64,000 nt of DNA from Phytobacter ursingii (GTDB taxonomy: Bacteria > Pseudomonadota > Gammaproteobacteria > Enterobacterales > Enterobacteriaceae), in assembly GCA_901456055.1 (NCBI GenBank), contig CABDWT010000018.1, positions 434,001-498,000 of the forward strand, given 5' to 3'. The notes under the pieces are model-generated. The model searched no databases. It had not been told where the DNA came from and worked only from the letters and a program-made list of their open reading frames with translations. Made by a program: the position numbers and the translations under genes. Shown piece after piece: positions 9,411 through 18,541 of the stretch. Each line of letters opens with the position of its first letter. Position 1 is the first letter of the stretch.

Positions 9411-11096
9411 TCAGCCTTTATTGTCCACTTTGCCGCGCGCTTCGTCACGCAATTCTCGTCGTAAAATTTTGCCGACGTTAGATTTCGGCAGCTCGGCGCG
9501 GAATTCCACCCGTTTCGGCACTTTATAGCCTGTGAGCTGGCGGCGGCAAAATGCGATAAGCGCTTCCTCAGTCAGCGAATCGTCTTTTTTCACCACGAAG
9601 ATTTTGACCGCTTCGCCGCTGGCATCCGACGGCACACCCACCGCTGCAACTTCCTTGACGCCTTCATGCTGCATCACGACATCTTCGATTTCGTTCGGAT
9701 AGACGTTAAAGCCAGAGACCAGAATCATGTCCTTTTTGCGATCGACAATACGCATAAAGCCTTCTTCATCCATCACCGCGATGTCGCCGGTGTACAACCA
9801 GCCATCTTTGATGATTTCATCGGTCGCTGCCGGACGCTGCCAGTAACCCAGCATCACCTGCGGGCCTTTAACGCATAGTTCACCCGGTTCGCCCGGAGGA
9901 ACTTCATTGCCCGCGTCATCCACCAGCTTCACTTCTGTCGACGGGACCGGTAAACCGATACTACCACTGTGGTAATCAATATCGTGCGGGTTGACGCTCA
10001 CCAGCGGCGAACATTCCGTCAGACCGTAACCTTCCAGCAGGTATTCGCCGGTAAGTTTCACCCAGCGCTCGGCAACAGCCTGCTGTACGGGCATGCCGCC
10101 CCCCGCAGAAAGGTGCAGTGAGGAAAAATCAAGTTTGTGAAAATCGTCGTTGTTCAGCAATGCGTTAAACAGGGTGTTTACCCCGGTCATTGCGGTAAAA
10201 GGATATTTCGCCAGCTCTTTCACCAGCCCCGGAATGTCGCGCGGGTTGGTAATGAGAAGGTTTTGTCCGCCCAGTTCAATAAACAACAGGCAGTTCATGG
10301 TCAGGGCAAAAATGTGGTAGAGCGGTAAGGCGGTGACCACCAGCTCTTTGCCGCGATGAAGCAACGGGCCGTAGGTCGCATGCACCTGTTCCAGGTTGGC
10401 CAGCATATTACGGTGCGTCAGCATCGCCCCTTTGGCCACCCCCGTCGTCCCACCGGTGTATTGCAAAAACGCCAGATCGTCTGTTGTGACTTCCGGCTTG
10501 ATATACTGCAAGCGGTAGCCCGCCTGCAGCGCGCGGCGAAACGAGATGGCGTCAGGCAGATGGTATTTCGGCACCAGGCGCTTCACATATTTGACAACAA
10601 AGTTAACCAGCGTGCCCTTCGCCGGCGAGAGCTGGTCACCCATGCGCGTCAGTATCACATGGCGAACCTGAGTCTTGTCGACCACTTTTTCCAGGGTGTG
10701 GGCAAAGTTGGAGACGATGACAATAGCAGATGCGCCGCTGTCGTTAAGCTGATGCTCCAGTTCGCGCGGCGTGTACAGCGGGTTGACGTTCACGACAATC
10801 ATCCCCGCGCGTAAAATACCGAACAACGCCACCGGATATTGCAGAAGGTTAGGCATCATCAGCGCCACACGGTCACCCTTTTGCAAGCCTAACCCTTGTT
10901 GCAGGTATGCGGCAAAAGCGCGGCTACGCTCTTCCAGCTTGCGGAAGGTCATTACCTCCCCCATGTTGACGAACGCAGGTTGGTCGGCGTATCGCGCCGT
11001 CGCGTGTTCAAAAAGTTCAACCAGGGATTGATAACGATCGGGATTAATATCCGCAGGCACATCGGCGGGATAACGGTTTAGCCAAACCTTCTTCAA
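9411..11096 (-). CDS. fadD: Long-chain fatty acid-CoA ligase FadD
   Basis: Membrane-associated acyl-CoA synthetase that activates incoming long-chain fatty acids with ATP and CoA, the entry step to beta-oxidation and the source of the acyl-CoA that inactivates FadR. The ATP/AMP motif [11 protein letters not shown] lies near residues 213-223, the second motif LLEGYGLTE near 355-363, and the FACS signature from [15 protein letters not shown] to [11 protein letters not shown] near 430-470. I place the start at a TTG (11096) after a GAGGTG site because this gives the 561-residue E. coli length; an ATG at 11129 would add 11 residues. A FadR-like operator lies upstream. Confidence 0.96.
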   Translation of the reverse strand: MKKVWLNRYPADVPADINPDRYQSLVELFEHATARYADQPAFVNMGEVMTFRKLEERSRAFAAYLQQGLGLQKGDRVALMMPNLLQYPVALFGILRAGMIVVNVNPLYTPRELEHQLNDSGASAIVIVSNFAHTLEKVVDKTQVRHVILTRMGDQLSPAKGTLVNFVVKYVKRLVPKYHLPDAISFRRALQAGYRLQYIKPEVTTDDLAFLQYTGGTTGVAKGAMLTHRNMLANLEQVHATYGPLLHRGKELVVTALPLYHIFALTMNCLLFIELGGQNLLITNPRDIPGLVKELAKYPFTAMTGVNTLFNALLNNDDFHKLDFSSLHLSAGGGMPVQQAVAERWVKLTGEYLLEGYGLTECSPLVSVNPHDIDYHSGSIGLPVPSTEVKLVDDAGNEVPPGEPGELCVKGPQVMLGYWQRPAATDEIIKDGWLYTGDIAVMDEEGFMRIVDRKKDMILVSGFNVYPNEIEDVVMQHEGVKEVAAVGVPSDASGEAVKIFVVKKDDSLTEEALIAFCRRQLTGYKVPKRVEFRAELPKSNVGKILRRELRDEARGKVDNKG

Positions 11097-11168
11097 TGCA
11101 TCACCTCTAAAATGTGTATTCGTCGTCATCACAACCCCAGTTAATAAACAAGTCGTTAACATAATATT

Positions 11169-11185
11169 AACTCAGCGTACCAGTT
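11169..11185 (-). promoter_or_regulatory. Candidate FadR operator before fadD
   Basis: On the minus strand AACTGGTACGCTGAGTT fits most of the FadR consensus AACTGGTCNGACNNGTT and lies about 75 bases upstream of the fadD start, where E. coli fadD carries a FadR site. Inferred from pattern only. Confidence 0.55.
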
Positions 11186-11251
11186 TATTTATTGTTCGGA
11201 TTGAAGGTTGCGAAGCGCATCACTAATTATTTTTGTTATGGCCGTGCAAAT

Positions 11252-11285
11252 AAAGAAACAGCGGACCAGCCGCTGTTTCTTTTTT
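11252..11285. terminator. Terminator after yeaY
   Basis: AGAAACAGCGG pairs with CCGCTGTTTCT around a short loop, with T-runs on the plus side and A-rich sequence that becomes T on the minus side. It directly follows the yeaY stop (minus strand). Confidence 0.8.
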
Positions 11286-11301
11286 CATACAGAACAGAGC
11301 G

Positions 11302-11883
11302 TTACTCTGTTACAACACTCTCTTCGTACGCGGGGCCGGGAGTATACCAGCCCCAGCCGCCGTATCCACGATGCCACGGGTGCGGCCCCATCATCCATGG
11401 ATCCATCGGCTGTGGCGGCAACACGACTTGCCTGGTGATATGCCAGCGTTTATAGCCGTCAGCACGAATCACCGCGAATTTGTAAGCAGCGCCCCCTACC
11501 TGACCATCATAGGTGCCGGTAATCGGCCCGACGACGGTCACCAGTTGGTTCTGGAAGTCCACCGGATCAAGGAAGCCATTCACCTCAGCCATAATGCGCC
11601 CGACAGAGGTTGCGCCCAGAATCGGTCTCGCTCCGTCATCTAACGGTACGGTGGCTATCTCAAGACGTGTTTTCCCTTGCTGATTGTCAATTTTCACCAC
11701 TTTACCGCCGAAACGGGCTTCCTGGCCGATATAGAGATTTGGCGCATTCATCACGCGCACCAGATCATCCTGCGGCGTCGGCGTGGTTCCTTTGATCGCG
11801 TCAGGCACAGACACACACCCACTCAACGCTGCGGCGACCACGCCCGCCAGTAACCAGCGCATACCTCTTTTTTGACTCGCCAT
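11302..11883 (-). CDS. yeaY: Slp family outer membrane lipoprotein YeaY
   Basis: A 193-residue lipoprotein of the Slp family (starvation lipoprotein paralogue). The signal peptide ends in LSGC with the acylated cysteine at residue 22. The mature domain has the Slp pattern [22 protein letters not shown] and [21 protein letters not shown], and a Trp/Pro/Gly-rich tail. Function is unknown; in E. coli it is, from memory, a SigmaE target. It lies 38 bases after tsaB on the same strand and is probably cotranscribed. Confidence 0.93.
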   Translation of the reverse strand: MASQKRGMRWLLAGVVAAALSGCVSVPDAIKGTTPTPQDDLVRVMNAPNLYIGQEARFGGKVVKIDNQQGKTRLEIATVPLDDGARPILGATSVGRIMAEVNGFLDPVDFQNQLVTVVGPITGTYDGQVGGAAYKFAVIRADGYKRWHITRQVVLPPQPMDPWMMGPHPWHRGYGGWGWYTPGPAYEESVVTE

Positions 11884-11921
11884 GATGCGACTCCCTCACT
11901 CAGCCTTGTAATTACTGAGAT

Positions 11922-12617
11922 TCATTCCCGGCCCGGAAGTTTCTTCCAGGCTACTTCGTTACGCAAATAAACTGGCTCGGCATGCTCAACGGCCACGGTA
12001 CGTCCCTGCGAAAGTTGATACTCCGCGATGGGCAGCATATCTTGCGCTTCCGGCAACGCGACCCCGCCGTCTGTCAGCGTCAGGCCGGTGTCGTTTGCCA
12101 TATCAGGCCACGCTTGCCAGCCGGTGCCGACGGTCGCCCACTCGCCAGAAAGCGCAGTGAGGCGCGCCGTCACCGCATCCGGTTTGAGAACCGCTTCGGT
12201 CTCTTCACCGTGCCAGACGCCGTCGGCATCACGCTGATATTCCGCCCAGTAGACTTCGCCCATGCGGGCATCGATGGCCGCCAGCACTCGGGTAGCCCCC
12301 GATTTACGCCAGGCGCCTTCAGCCATGGTCGCCAGCGTTGAGACGCCAATCATCGGCAGTTCTGCGCCCAGCGCCAGCCCCTGCGCAATGCCAATACCGA
12401 TACGTACACCGGTAAAACTTCCCGGGCCACGGCCAAAGGCCAGCGCATCCAGTTCAGACAGCGCAACGCCGCCTTCGGTGAGAACGTCCTTCACCAGCGG
12501 CAGAATGCGTTGCGTGTGTTCACGTGGGCAGAGTTCGAAATGAGCAAAGAGGGTTCCGTCGCTGTTCAGCGCGACGGAGCAGGCTTCAGTGGCGGTATCA
12601 ATGGCCAGAATTCGCAT
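11922..12617 (-). CDS. tsaB: tRNA t6A37 threonylcarbamoyltransferase subunit TsaB
   Basis: Partner of TsaD and TsaE in making N6-threonylcarbamoyladenosine at position 37 of ANN-decoding tRNAs. It is an essential, degraded ASKHA-fold paralogue of TsaD. The 231 residues start [17 protein letters not shown] (phosphate-1-like loop) and contain the [16 protein letters not shown] motif at residues 62-77, typical of TsaB, which lacks the TsaD metal-binding histidines. Same length and context as E. coli tsaB (yeaZ), between yoaA and yeaY. Confidence 0.97.
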   Translation of the reverse strand: MRILAIDTATEACSVALNSDGTLFAHFELCPREHTQRILPLVKDVLTEGGVALSELDALAFGRGPGSFTGVRIGIGIAQGLALGAELPMIGVSTLATMAEGAWRKSGATRVLAAIDARMGEVYWAEYQRDADGVWHGEETEAVLKPDAVTARLTALSGEWATVGTGWQAWPDMANDTGLTLTDGGVALPEAQDMLPIAEYQLSQGRTVAVEHAEPVYLRNEVAWKKLPGRE

Positions 12618-12676
12618 GGGTAATCGCAGTCCCGGTAAAACAAAATGGCGCGCATATTAACACAGTCTGCGCCAAA

Positions 12677-14587
12677 TTACTCCGCCCCAGAGGCCGCAAG
12701 AAACGCAACCGCGCGGCGAATATCGCGTGTACGTGGTGCAGGCGGCAGGCTTGCCAGAAACACCGCGCCATAGGGGCGCATCACCAGACGGTTGTCACAG
12801 ATAACCAGCACGCCCCGGTCATCCACGTCACGGATTAAACGTCCGACGCCCTGTTTCAGGGTAATGACCGCATCCGGAAGCTGGACCTCATCAAACGGAT
12901 CGCCACCGCGCAGGCGGCAGTCTTCCATGCGTGCTTTCAGCAGCGGATCGTCCGGCGAGGTGAACGGCAGTTTGTCGATAATCACCAGCGACAGCGTGTC
13001 GCCACGTACATCCACCCCTTCCCAGAAACTGCTGGTCGCCACCAGTAAGGCATTTCCTGCGGTAATAAACTGCTGCAACAACTGCCCTTTACTGGTCTCT
13101 CCCTGCAGCAAAACGGGCAGTGTCATGGTGGCACGGAACTGTTCAGCAAGATCGCGCATCATGGCGTGGGAAGTACACAGCATAAAGCAGCGACCATTGT
13201 TCGCTTCAATGATCGGTTTGAGCATCGCCGCCAGCTGACGGGCCGCGCCCGGCTGATTCGCCTGTGGCAGATTGCGCGGCACGCAAAGCAGCGTCTGGCG
13301 GGCGTAATCAAACGGGCTGGGTAGCAGCAGCGTTTGCGCTTCATCAATGCCGAGGCGCGCGGTGAAGTGGTGCAGATCGTCGTTCACCGACAGCGTCGCC
13401 GAGGTGAAAATCCAGCTACCACTTTTCTGCGCCATCACTTCTTTAAATTTGTCCGACACGGTGAGCGGGGTCAGCGCGAGGGTAAAGTGGCGCGAGGTGC
13501 ACTCATACCAGTAGCTAAAACCGGGCTGATTGATCTCTTTCAGCCGTTTAAGCCGCGCGCGGTATGTCGTCGCGCGCTCAAACGCCGCATCGAGAATCGC
13601 CGAACGCCCGAGCGACAGTTTCGCCACGTCATAGCACAGCTCCAGCGCGTCATCAAGCAACAGCAGCGCCCGCTGGATGTGGGGGTCGGCCAGCAGTTCA
13701 CGCAGGTTGCCACGGTACCCCGGTTCCCCTAATTGCAGGCGAAAATCCTGCGCGCTCTGCGCCAGCCTGTCGGCGCATTTTTGCAGCTGCTGGGTATCAC
13801 GTAGCTCGGTACGATACGCAATAGTGAAATCTTTGGCTAAGTCCAGTAACTGCCGGCTGGAAATCGACTGACCGAAATACTGGCTGGCGATATCCGGAAG
13901 CTGATGCGCTTCATCGAAGATCATCACTTCCGCTTCTGGGATCAGCTCGCCAAAACCGCTCTCTTTTACCACCATGTCAGCCAGAAACAGGTGATGGTTG
14001 ACCACCACCACATCGGCATCCATCGCTTTTTTGCGCGCCTTTACCACAAAGCAATCTTTGTACATCGGGCAGTCGCTGCCCAGACAATTGTCATTGGTAC
14101 TGGTTACCAGCGGCCAGACGGCGGAATCCTCCGCCACGCTGACACACGTGCTGATATCCCCGTCTTTGGTCTGATTGGACCAGGAACGTAGCAAAATCAC
14201 GTCGCTCAGGGTTTGTACCGGCAGATCGCCCCCCGCCAGCGCCTGTTGTTCCAGACGTTCGATGCAGAGATAGTTCGAACGCCCTTTGAGCAGTGCGGTA
14301 TGGCCGGTAAATTCGAGGGCTTTTGCCACTGTCGGCAAGTCACGGCTATAGAGCTGATCCTGCAGAGCTTTTGATCCCGTTGAGATGATCACTTTTTTGC
14401 CGGAGCGCAACGCCGGGGCCAGATAAGCGTAGGTTTTTCCGGTTCCGGTACCTGCCTCGACCACCAGTGGCTGTGTACGGGCAATGGCGTCACTGACGGC
14501 ATGGGCCATCTGACGTTGTGGTTCACGGGGTTTAAAACCCGGTATCGCTTTGGCCAACTGACCGTCTGTTGCAAAATCGTCCGTCAC
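12677..14587 (-). CDS. yoaA: DinG-family ATP-dependent DNA helicase YoaA
   Basis: An XPD/DinG-type superfamily 2 helicase of 636 residues, identical in length to E. coli YoaA, which works with the clamp-loader subunit HolC on damaged forks. Walker A EAGTGTGKT is at residues 39-47. The iron-sulfur cysteines include CLGSDCPMYKDC around 168-179 and an earlier Cys before it, the DEAH box is in MIFDEAHQL around 222-230, and motif VI is GVGRLIRDVDDRG near 586-598. It is divergent from yoaB. I see no convincing LexA box in the short upstream gap. Confidence 0.95.
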   Translation of the reverse strand: MTDDFATDGQLAKAIPGFKPREPQRQMAHAVSDAIARTQPLVVEAGTGTGKTYAYLAPALRSGKKVIISTGSKALQDQLYSRDLPTVAKALEFTGHTALLKGRSNYLCIERLEQQALAGGDLPVQTLSDVILLRSWSNQTKDGDISTCVSVAEDSAVWPLVTSTNDNCLGSDCPMYKDCFVVKARKKAMDADVVVVNHHLFLADMVVKESGFGELIPEAEVMIFDEAHQLPDIASQYFGQSISSRQLLDLAKDFTIAYRTELRDTQQLQKCADRLAQSAQDFRLQLGEPGYRGNLRELLADPHIQRALLLLDDALELCYDVAKLSLGRSAILDAAFERATTYRARLKRLKEINQPGFSYWYECTSRHFTLALTPLTVSDKFKEVMAQKSGSWIFTSATLSVNDDLHHFTARLGIDEAQTLLLPSPFDYARQTLLCVPRNLPQANQPGAARQLAAMLKPIIEANNGRCFMLCTSHAMMRDLAEQFRATMTLPVLLQGETSKGQLLQQFITAGNALLVATSSFWEGVDVRGDTLSLVIIDKLPFTSPDDPLLKARMEDCRLRGGDPFDEVQLPDAVITLKQGVGRLIRDVDDRGVLVICDNRLVMRPYGAVFLASLPPAPRTRDIRRAVAFLAASGAE

Positions 14588-14697
14588 ACTGCCCCCACAC
14601 TGGATAAATCGCCAGCGATTATGTCAGGGCATTGGGTTTTGCGCCAGTCTGTGGCAGTCTTGGCCGCATTCAGAAGAAAAAATCGGAGGAAGAAAGT

Positions 14698-15042
14698 ATG
14701 ACCATTACCCGCATTGATGCCGACGCCCGCTGGTCTGACGCCGTTATCCATAATCAAACGCTCTACTATACCGGTGTGCCGGAAAATCTGCATGCCGACG
14801 CGTTTGAACAAACCGCCAACACCCTGGCACAGATTGACGCCGTACTGGCCAAACAGGGGAGCGATAAGACGCGCATTCTGGATGCGACAATCTTTTTGGT
14901 GGAGAAAAGTGATTTCGCGGCGATGAACAAAGCCTGGGATGCGTGGGTGGTGGCTGGTCATGCACCTGTACGCTGTACGGTCCAGGCCGGGTTGATGAAC
15001 CCGAAATATAAAGTCGAAATTAAAATTATTGCCGCCGTCTGA
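14698..15042 (+). CDS. yoaB: RidA family protein YoaB
   Basis: A 114-residue member of the RidA/YjgF/UK114 superfamily, which hydrolyse reactive enamine/imine intermediates released by PLP enzymes. The C-terminal signature APVRCTVQAGLMNPKYKVEI at residues 89-108 includes the substrate-binding Arg and Cys positions of the family. The start ATG at 14698 follows a strong GGAGGAAG site. The sequence shows the family, not the substrate. Convergent with the following minus-strand gene. Confidence 0.94.
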   Translation: MTITRIDADARWSDAVIHNQTLYYTGVPENLHADAFEQTANTLAQIDAVLAKQGSDKTRILDATIFLVEKSDFAAMNKAWDAWVVAGHAPVRCTVQAGLMNPKYKVEIKIIAAV

Positions 15043-15053
15043 CAGAACGCATT

Positions 15054-15081
15054 CCGACGCGCATCCCGCGTCGGCATTTAT
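15054..15081 (+). terminator. Terminator after yoaB
   Basis: CCGACGCG pairs with CGCGTCGG around a five-base loop, followed by CATTTATT. It lies 12 bases after the yoaB stop and overlaps the end of the convergent gene. Confidence 0.65.
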
Positions 15082-16130
15082 TCCATATCCAGAAAATCGT
15101 CGTACTCAAGATAATGGTTGAGTGCACGAATAATTTCGCCATCGCTGGCGTTAGGTTTTTGCTGAATAGCCAGTTCCACGACGGACTGAAAATGCTCACC
15201 CATACAGGCGAAATGGCGGTAACGCCCCGTCGATGCTGCGGCTTCGTCGTCATCGCTGCCGACCACATAGAGCTCGTCGCCCGCCTGAAAAGCCCCGTCG
15301 CGCGTTGAATAGAGATCGTAATAAAGCGTTTTACCCTGTCCGACCTTCACGCAGGCAATCAGCGCTTCAATGCCAATCGCCCTATTCAGCCGCAGGGTTT
15401 CCAGCACCGGGCCGGCAGGCGCAAAGGTAACGGTTGCGCCAGTGGCCAGTAATTCTCGCTCAAGCGGGCGCAAACGCAGGCGAAAATCCTCACCGACACA
15501 AATCGGTGGAGAGGCGACAAAACGCAGCGCATCTGCTAACGGTAAATTGAGCGTTTTTCTGAGGACGTGAACGACCTTGAGTTTCTGGGGGCCGATATCG
15601 GTTATGAGTAGTCGCCCCGCCTGCCAGTCCAGCGGATCCACATCCACGGCGTTATCGTCGTCATCATCACGCGCCTGCTTTGCTTCCCGAAGCTCAAGCC
15701 AGAACGGACTGTCCGGTTCGGTATGCGCATCAAGCAACGCCAGCACAGCCGCCTCATCGGCACGGCCTAATTGTTCTAAAAGAGTCTGAAAAGTGTGCAA
15801 GTCAGGCGCGATGCGTTCTGCCTGCCAGCAGCCAGCGCCGTGTGCGGCATAATAGACCGGGTAGCCGTCCGCCGCTTCGCCCAGATCGATAAAGAAAGGA
15901 TCGTCCAGGCCATTAAGCGCCAGCAGATACCAGCCTGGTTGCCACATCCCGGGGGTGTCCGCGACCAGACTTTCTCCGGTGACGCCGTGCCAGCGAAAAC
16001 CGCAATGCCACGCGTGCCATTGCTCTGGCTGTGGGTAGTGAAAAGGAAGCGTGAGGTCACCGGGGATAACGGCCGCGGTGATAAACGCAAGGATCGCATC
16101 CGGTATCGTCTCAGGCATCGTGTTATCCAT
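15078..16130 (-). CDS. SMI1/KNR4-like protein with an L7/L12 C-terminal-like domain
   Basis: A 350-residue acidic protein without a close E. coli K-12 relative; in that genome the small gene yoaC is here. Residues about 40-120 look like a SMI1/KNR4 (SUKH) domain: GWYLLALNGLDDPFFIDLGEAADGYPVYYAAHGAG fits the family's conserved G-hydrophobic-DPFFIDL...PVY..HG pattern. An acidic low-complexity stretch (DDDDDNAVDVD, about 155-165) leads into a region (about 170-240) resembling the ribosomal L7/L12 C-terminal fold, with DIGPQKLKVVHVLRKTLNLPLADALRFV and a closing LLATGATVTF. The start at 16130 follows GGAGGCGGTGA. It is 21 bases after yoaH and probably in its operon. SUKH domains are often immunity proteins, but no toxin gene is adjacent, so function is open. 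Confidence 0.85.
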   Translation of the reverse strand: MDNTMPETIPDAILAFITAAVIPGDLTLPFHYPQPEQWHAWHCGFRWHGVTGESLVADTPGMWQPGWYLLALNGLDDPFFIDLGEAADGYPVYYAAHGAGCWQAERIAPDLHTFQTLLEQLGRADEAAVLALLDAHTEPDSPFWLELREAKQARDDDDDNAVDVDPLDWQAGRLLITDIGPQKLKVVHVLRKTLNLPLADALRFVASPPICVGEDFRLRLRPLERELLATGATVTFAPAGPVLETLRLNRAIGIEALIACVKVGQGKTLYYDLYSTRDGAFQAGDELYVVGSDDDEAAASTGRYRHFACMGEHFQSVVELAIQQKPNASDGEIIRALNHYLEYDDFLDME

Positions 16131-16151
16131 TCACCGCCTCCGGTAAGGGTA

Positions 16152-16331
16152 TTATTCGTCTTCGTCTTCGAAGCGCGCCACAATCCGTTCGCCCGTGTGG
16201 CTGGCGCGCAGTTCATCAGCCACCTGAGAGATGGCCTGTCCACTGCTCATGCCCTGTGCCATTAATTCCTGGATGCGTTCGACCGCTTTTTGCTGCTGCT
16301 CATGGCTGAGGGAAGGTAAACCTGCAAACAT
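16152..16331 (-). CDS. yoaH: UPF0181 small protein YoaH
   Basis: A 59-residue protein matching E. coli YoaH (UPF0181) almost residue for residue: [19 protein letters not shown] at the start, the [11 protein letters not shown] core and a FEDEDE acidic tail. No function is established. The gene is divergent from pabB with 83 bases between them, and heads a likely two-gene unit with the SMI1/KNR4-like gene. Confidence 0.95.
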
Positions 16332-16414
16332 CGTGAACTCCTGCTAAATTATGGGCGCTGATTATTTCATGCGCCGTGGCGATGCGCCAGCGATAGCGCA
16401 AAGAGCCAGGACTG

Positions 16415-17776
16415 ATGAAGACGTTTTCCCCCAATATTGTCCCGTTGCCGTGGCAGCCTGATGCCGCAAAACACTATTTTTCCCTGATAAATCATTTGCC
16501 ATGGGCGATGCTGTTGCATTCAGGTCACGCGGATCACGCCTGCAACCGTTTTGATATTCTGGTTGCCGATCCTCTCTCGACGCTTGTCACACGGGGTGAA
16601 CAGACCGTTATCACCAACGCCGAGGGAGAGCAACTATCCATAGACTGTCCATTTACCCTGATGAAGCAGGCTATCGACAAAGCAGGGATTCGCCCGCAGG
16701 CTGACGATTTTCTGCCGTTTCAGGGTGGCGCGCTCGGTCTGTTCGGTTACGACTTAGGGCGCCGTTTCGAAAAACTGCCCTCCTTTGCGCAACAAGACAT
16801 CTTACTGCCGGATATGGCGATAGGTATTTATGACTGGGCCGTGGTGGTGGATCACCACAAACAGCGCGTCACGCTATTGAGCTACCAGGATCCGCAGGCA
16901 CGTCTGGCCTGGCTTAACGGTCAGACGCCACCATCGGTCATCCCGTTTAGCCTGACCGCCCCCTGGCAGGCTAATATGACGCGCTCTGAATATGGTGAGA
17001 AATTTCGTCAGGTACAGGCCTGGCTGCACAGCGGCGACTGTTATCAGGTCAATCTCGCCCAGCGTTTTCAGGCACAGTATGTCGGCGATGAGTGGCAGGC
17101 GTTTTGCCATCTGAACCGCTCCAATCGCGCCCCATTCAGTGCGTTTTTGCGTCTGGAAGAAGGTGCAATTTTAAGCCTGTCGCCGGAGCGGTTTATTCAG
17201 CTTTCGGGTGATGTTATCGAAACGCGCCCGATTAAAGGCACACTGCCGCGCCTGCCTGATGCGCAGGATGATGCGCAACAGGCCCAAAAACTCGCCGCAT
17301 CACCGAAAGATCGGGCCGAAAATCTGATGATTGTCGACCTGATGCGCAATGATATTGGTCGGGTGGCCGTGCCCGGTTCCGTACGTGTGCCGGAACTGTT
17401 TGTCGTCGAACCTTTCCCGGCGGTTCACCATCTGGTCAGTACCGTGACAGCAACGCTTCCTGCCGCGTTGCACGCCAGCGATGTGCTGCGCGCCGCGTTT
17501 CCGGGCGGGTCGATCACTGGCGCGCCTAAAATTCGCGCGATGGCGATCATTGATGAACTTGAACCACAGCGGCGCAATGCCTGGTGCGGCAGCATTGGGT
17601 ACATCAGTTTTTGCGGCGCCATGGACACCAGCATCACCATTCGTACCCTGACGGCGTGGGCGGGTCAGATATTCTGCTCAGCGGGGGGCGGGATCGTGGC
17701 GGACAGCAACGAAGAAGCGGAATATCAGGAAACATTTGATAAAGTTAACCGTATCTTGCAGCAACTGGAGAGCTAA
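16415..17776 (+). CDS. pabB: Aminodeoxychorismate synthase component I PabB
   Basis: Converts chorismate and PabA-supplied ammonia to 4-amino-4-deoxychorismate for folate synthesis. The 453 residues match E. coli PabB. The chorismate-binding domain in the second half shows ETRPIKGTLPR (about 269-279, catalytic Lys in PIKGT), NLMIVDLMRNDIGRV (about 304-318) and PGGSITGAPKIRAM (about 364-377). The N-terminal part carries the regulatory tryptophan-pocket-like fold. It is followed after three bases by nudL, so translational coupling is likely. Confidence 0.97.
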   Translation: MKTFSPNIVPLPWQPDAAKHYFSLINHLPWAMLLHSGHADHACNRFDILVADPLSTLVTRGEQTVITNAEGEQLSIDCPFTLMKQAIDKAGIRPQADDFLPFQGGALGLFGYDLGRRFEKLPSFAQQDILLPDMAIGIYDWAVVVDHHKQRVTLLSYQDPQARLAWLNGQTPPSVIPFSLTAPWQANMTRSEYGEKFRQVQAWLHSGDCYQVNLAQRFQAQYVGDEWQAFCHLNRSNRAPFSAFLRLEEGAILSLSPERFIQLSGDVIETRPIKGTLPRLPDAQDDAQQAQKLAASPKDRAENLMIVDLMRNDIGRVAVPGSVRVPELFVVEPFPAVHHLVSTVTATLPAALHASDVLRAAFPGGSITGAPKIRAMAIIDELEPQRRNAWCGSIGYISFCGAMDTSITIRTLTAWAGQIFCSAGGGIVADSNEEAEYQETFDKVNRILQQLES

Positions 17777-17779
17777 ACC

Positions 17780-18358
17780 GTGGCGCAGCCAAACTTAACC
17801 CTGGATGACTTTCTCTCGCGTTTTCAGCTTTTACGCCCCCAGCTACACTCCACTGCCACACATGCGCGGCAGGCGGCAGTGCTGGTGCCGGTGGTGCGGC
17901 GCGAGCAGCCAGGGTTACTGTTGACACAGCGTTCGCCACGATTGCGAAAACACGCCGGGCAGGTGGCCTTCCCCGGCGGCGCCGTTGATGATACCGATGC
18001 CTCGCTGATTGCCGCGGCCCTGCGCGAAGCGCAAGAAGAGGTGGCGATACCGCCTGAGGCCGTTGACGTTATTGGCGTGCTCCCTCCCGTTGACAGCGTC
18101 ACCGGATTTCGCGTAACGCCCGTTGTGGGGATCATTCCTCCCGACCTGCATTACCATGCCAGCGAAGACGAAGTGGCTTCGGTATTTGAAATGCCGCTGG
18201 CCGAAGCGCTACGCCTGGGACGCTATCATCCACTGGATATCCATCGCCAGGGCAATGCCCACCGGGTGTGGCTCTCCTGGTATCAGCATTATTTTGTCTG
18301 GGGTATGACCGCCGGCATAATTCGTGAACTGGCGCTGCAGGTGGGGCTTCGCCCTTGA
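17780..18358 (+). CDS. nudL: Nudix hydrolase NudL (CoA pyrophosphatase-like)
   Basis: A 192-residue Nudix protein. The Nudix box is plain: GGAVDDTD...REAQEEVAI at residues about 70-95, preceded by the UPF0035/CoA-specific signature [21 protein letters not shown] that marks CoA-pyrophosphatase relatives. GTG start at 17780, three bases after pabB. The substrate (CoA or derivatives) follows from family membership only. Confidence 0.93.
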   Translation: MAQPNLTLDDFLSRFQLLRPQLHSTATHARQAAVLVPVVRREQPGLLLTQRSPRLRKHAGQVAFPGGAVDDTDASLIAAALREAQEEVAIPPEAVDVIGVLPPVDSVTGFRVTPVVGIIPPDLHYHASEDEVASVFEMPLAEALRLGRYHPLDIHRQGNAHRVWLSWYQHYFVWGMTAGIIRELALQVGLRP

Positions 18359-18541
18359 CTATACTTAGCATGAAGCATGCTTAAGACAGCAGAATGTGGC
18401 CGCGCGCTATTAGTAAAATCGAGGTTAGGCATTAGTTTAATTCATGTGAATAATTAAGCTGACCGCACGCTTCCCTCTTACACTATGCGCAGTTATTACA
18501 TCGTTACTGGAACCTCTGGTAACCCTGTCAGGAGTGTTAAT

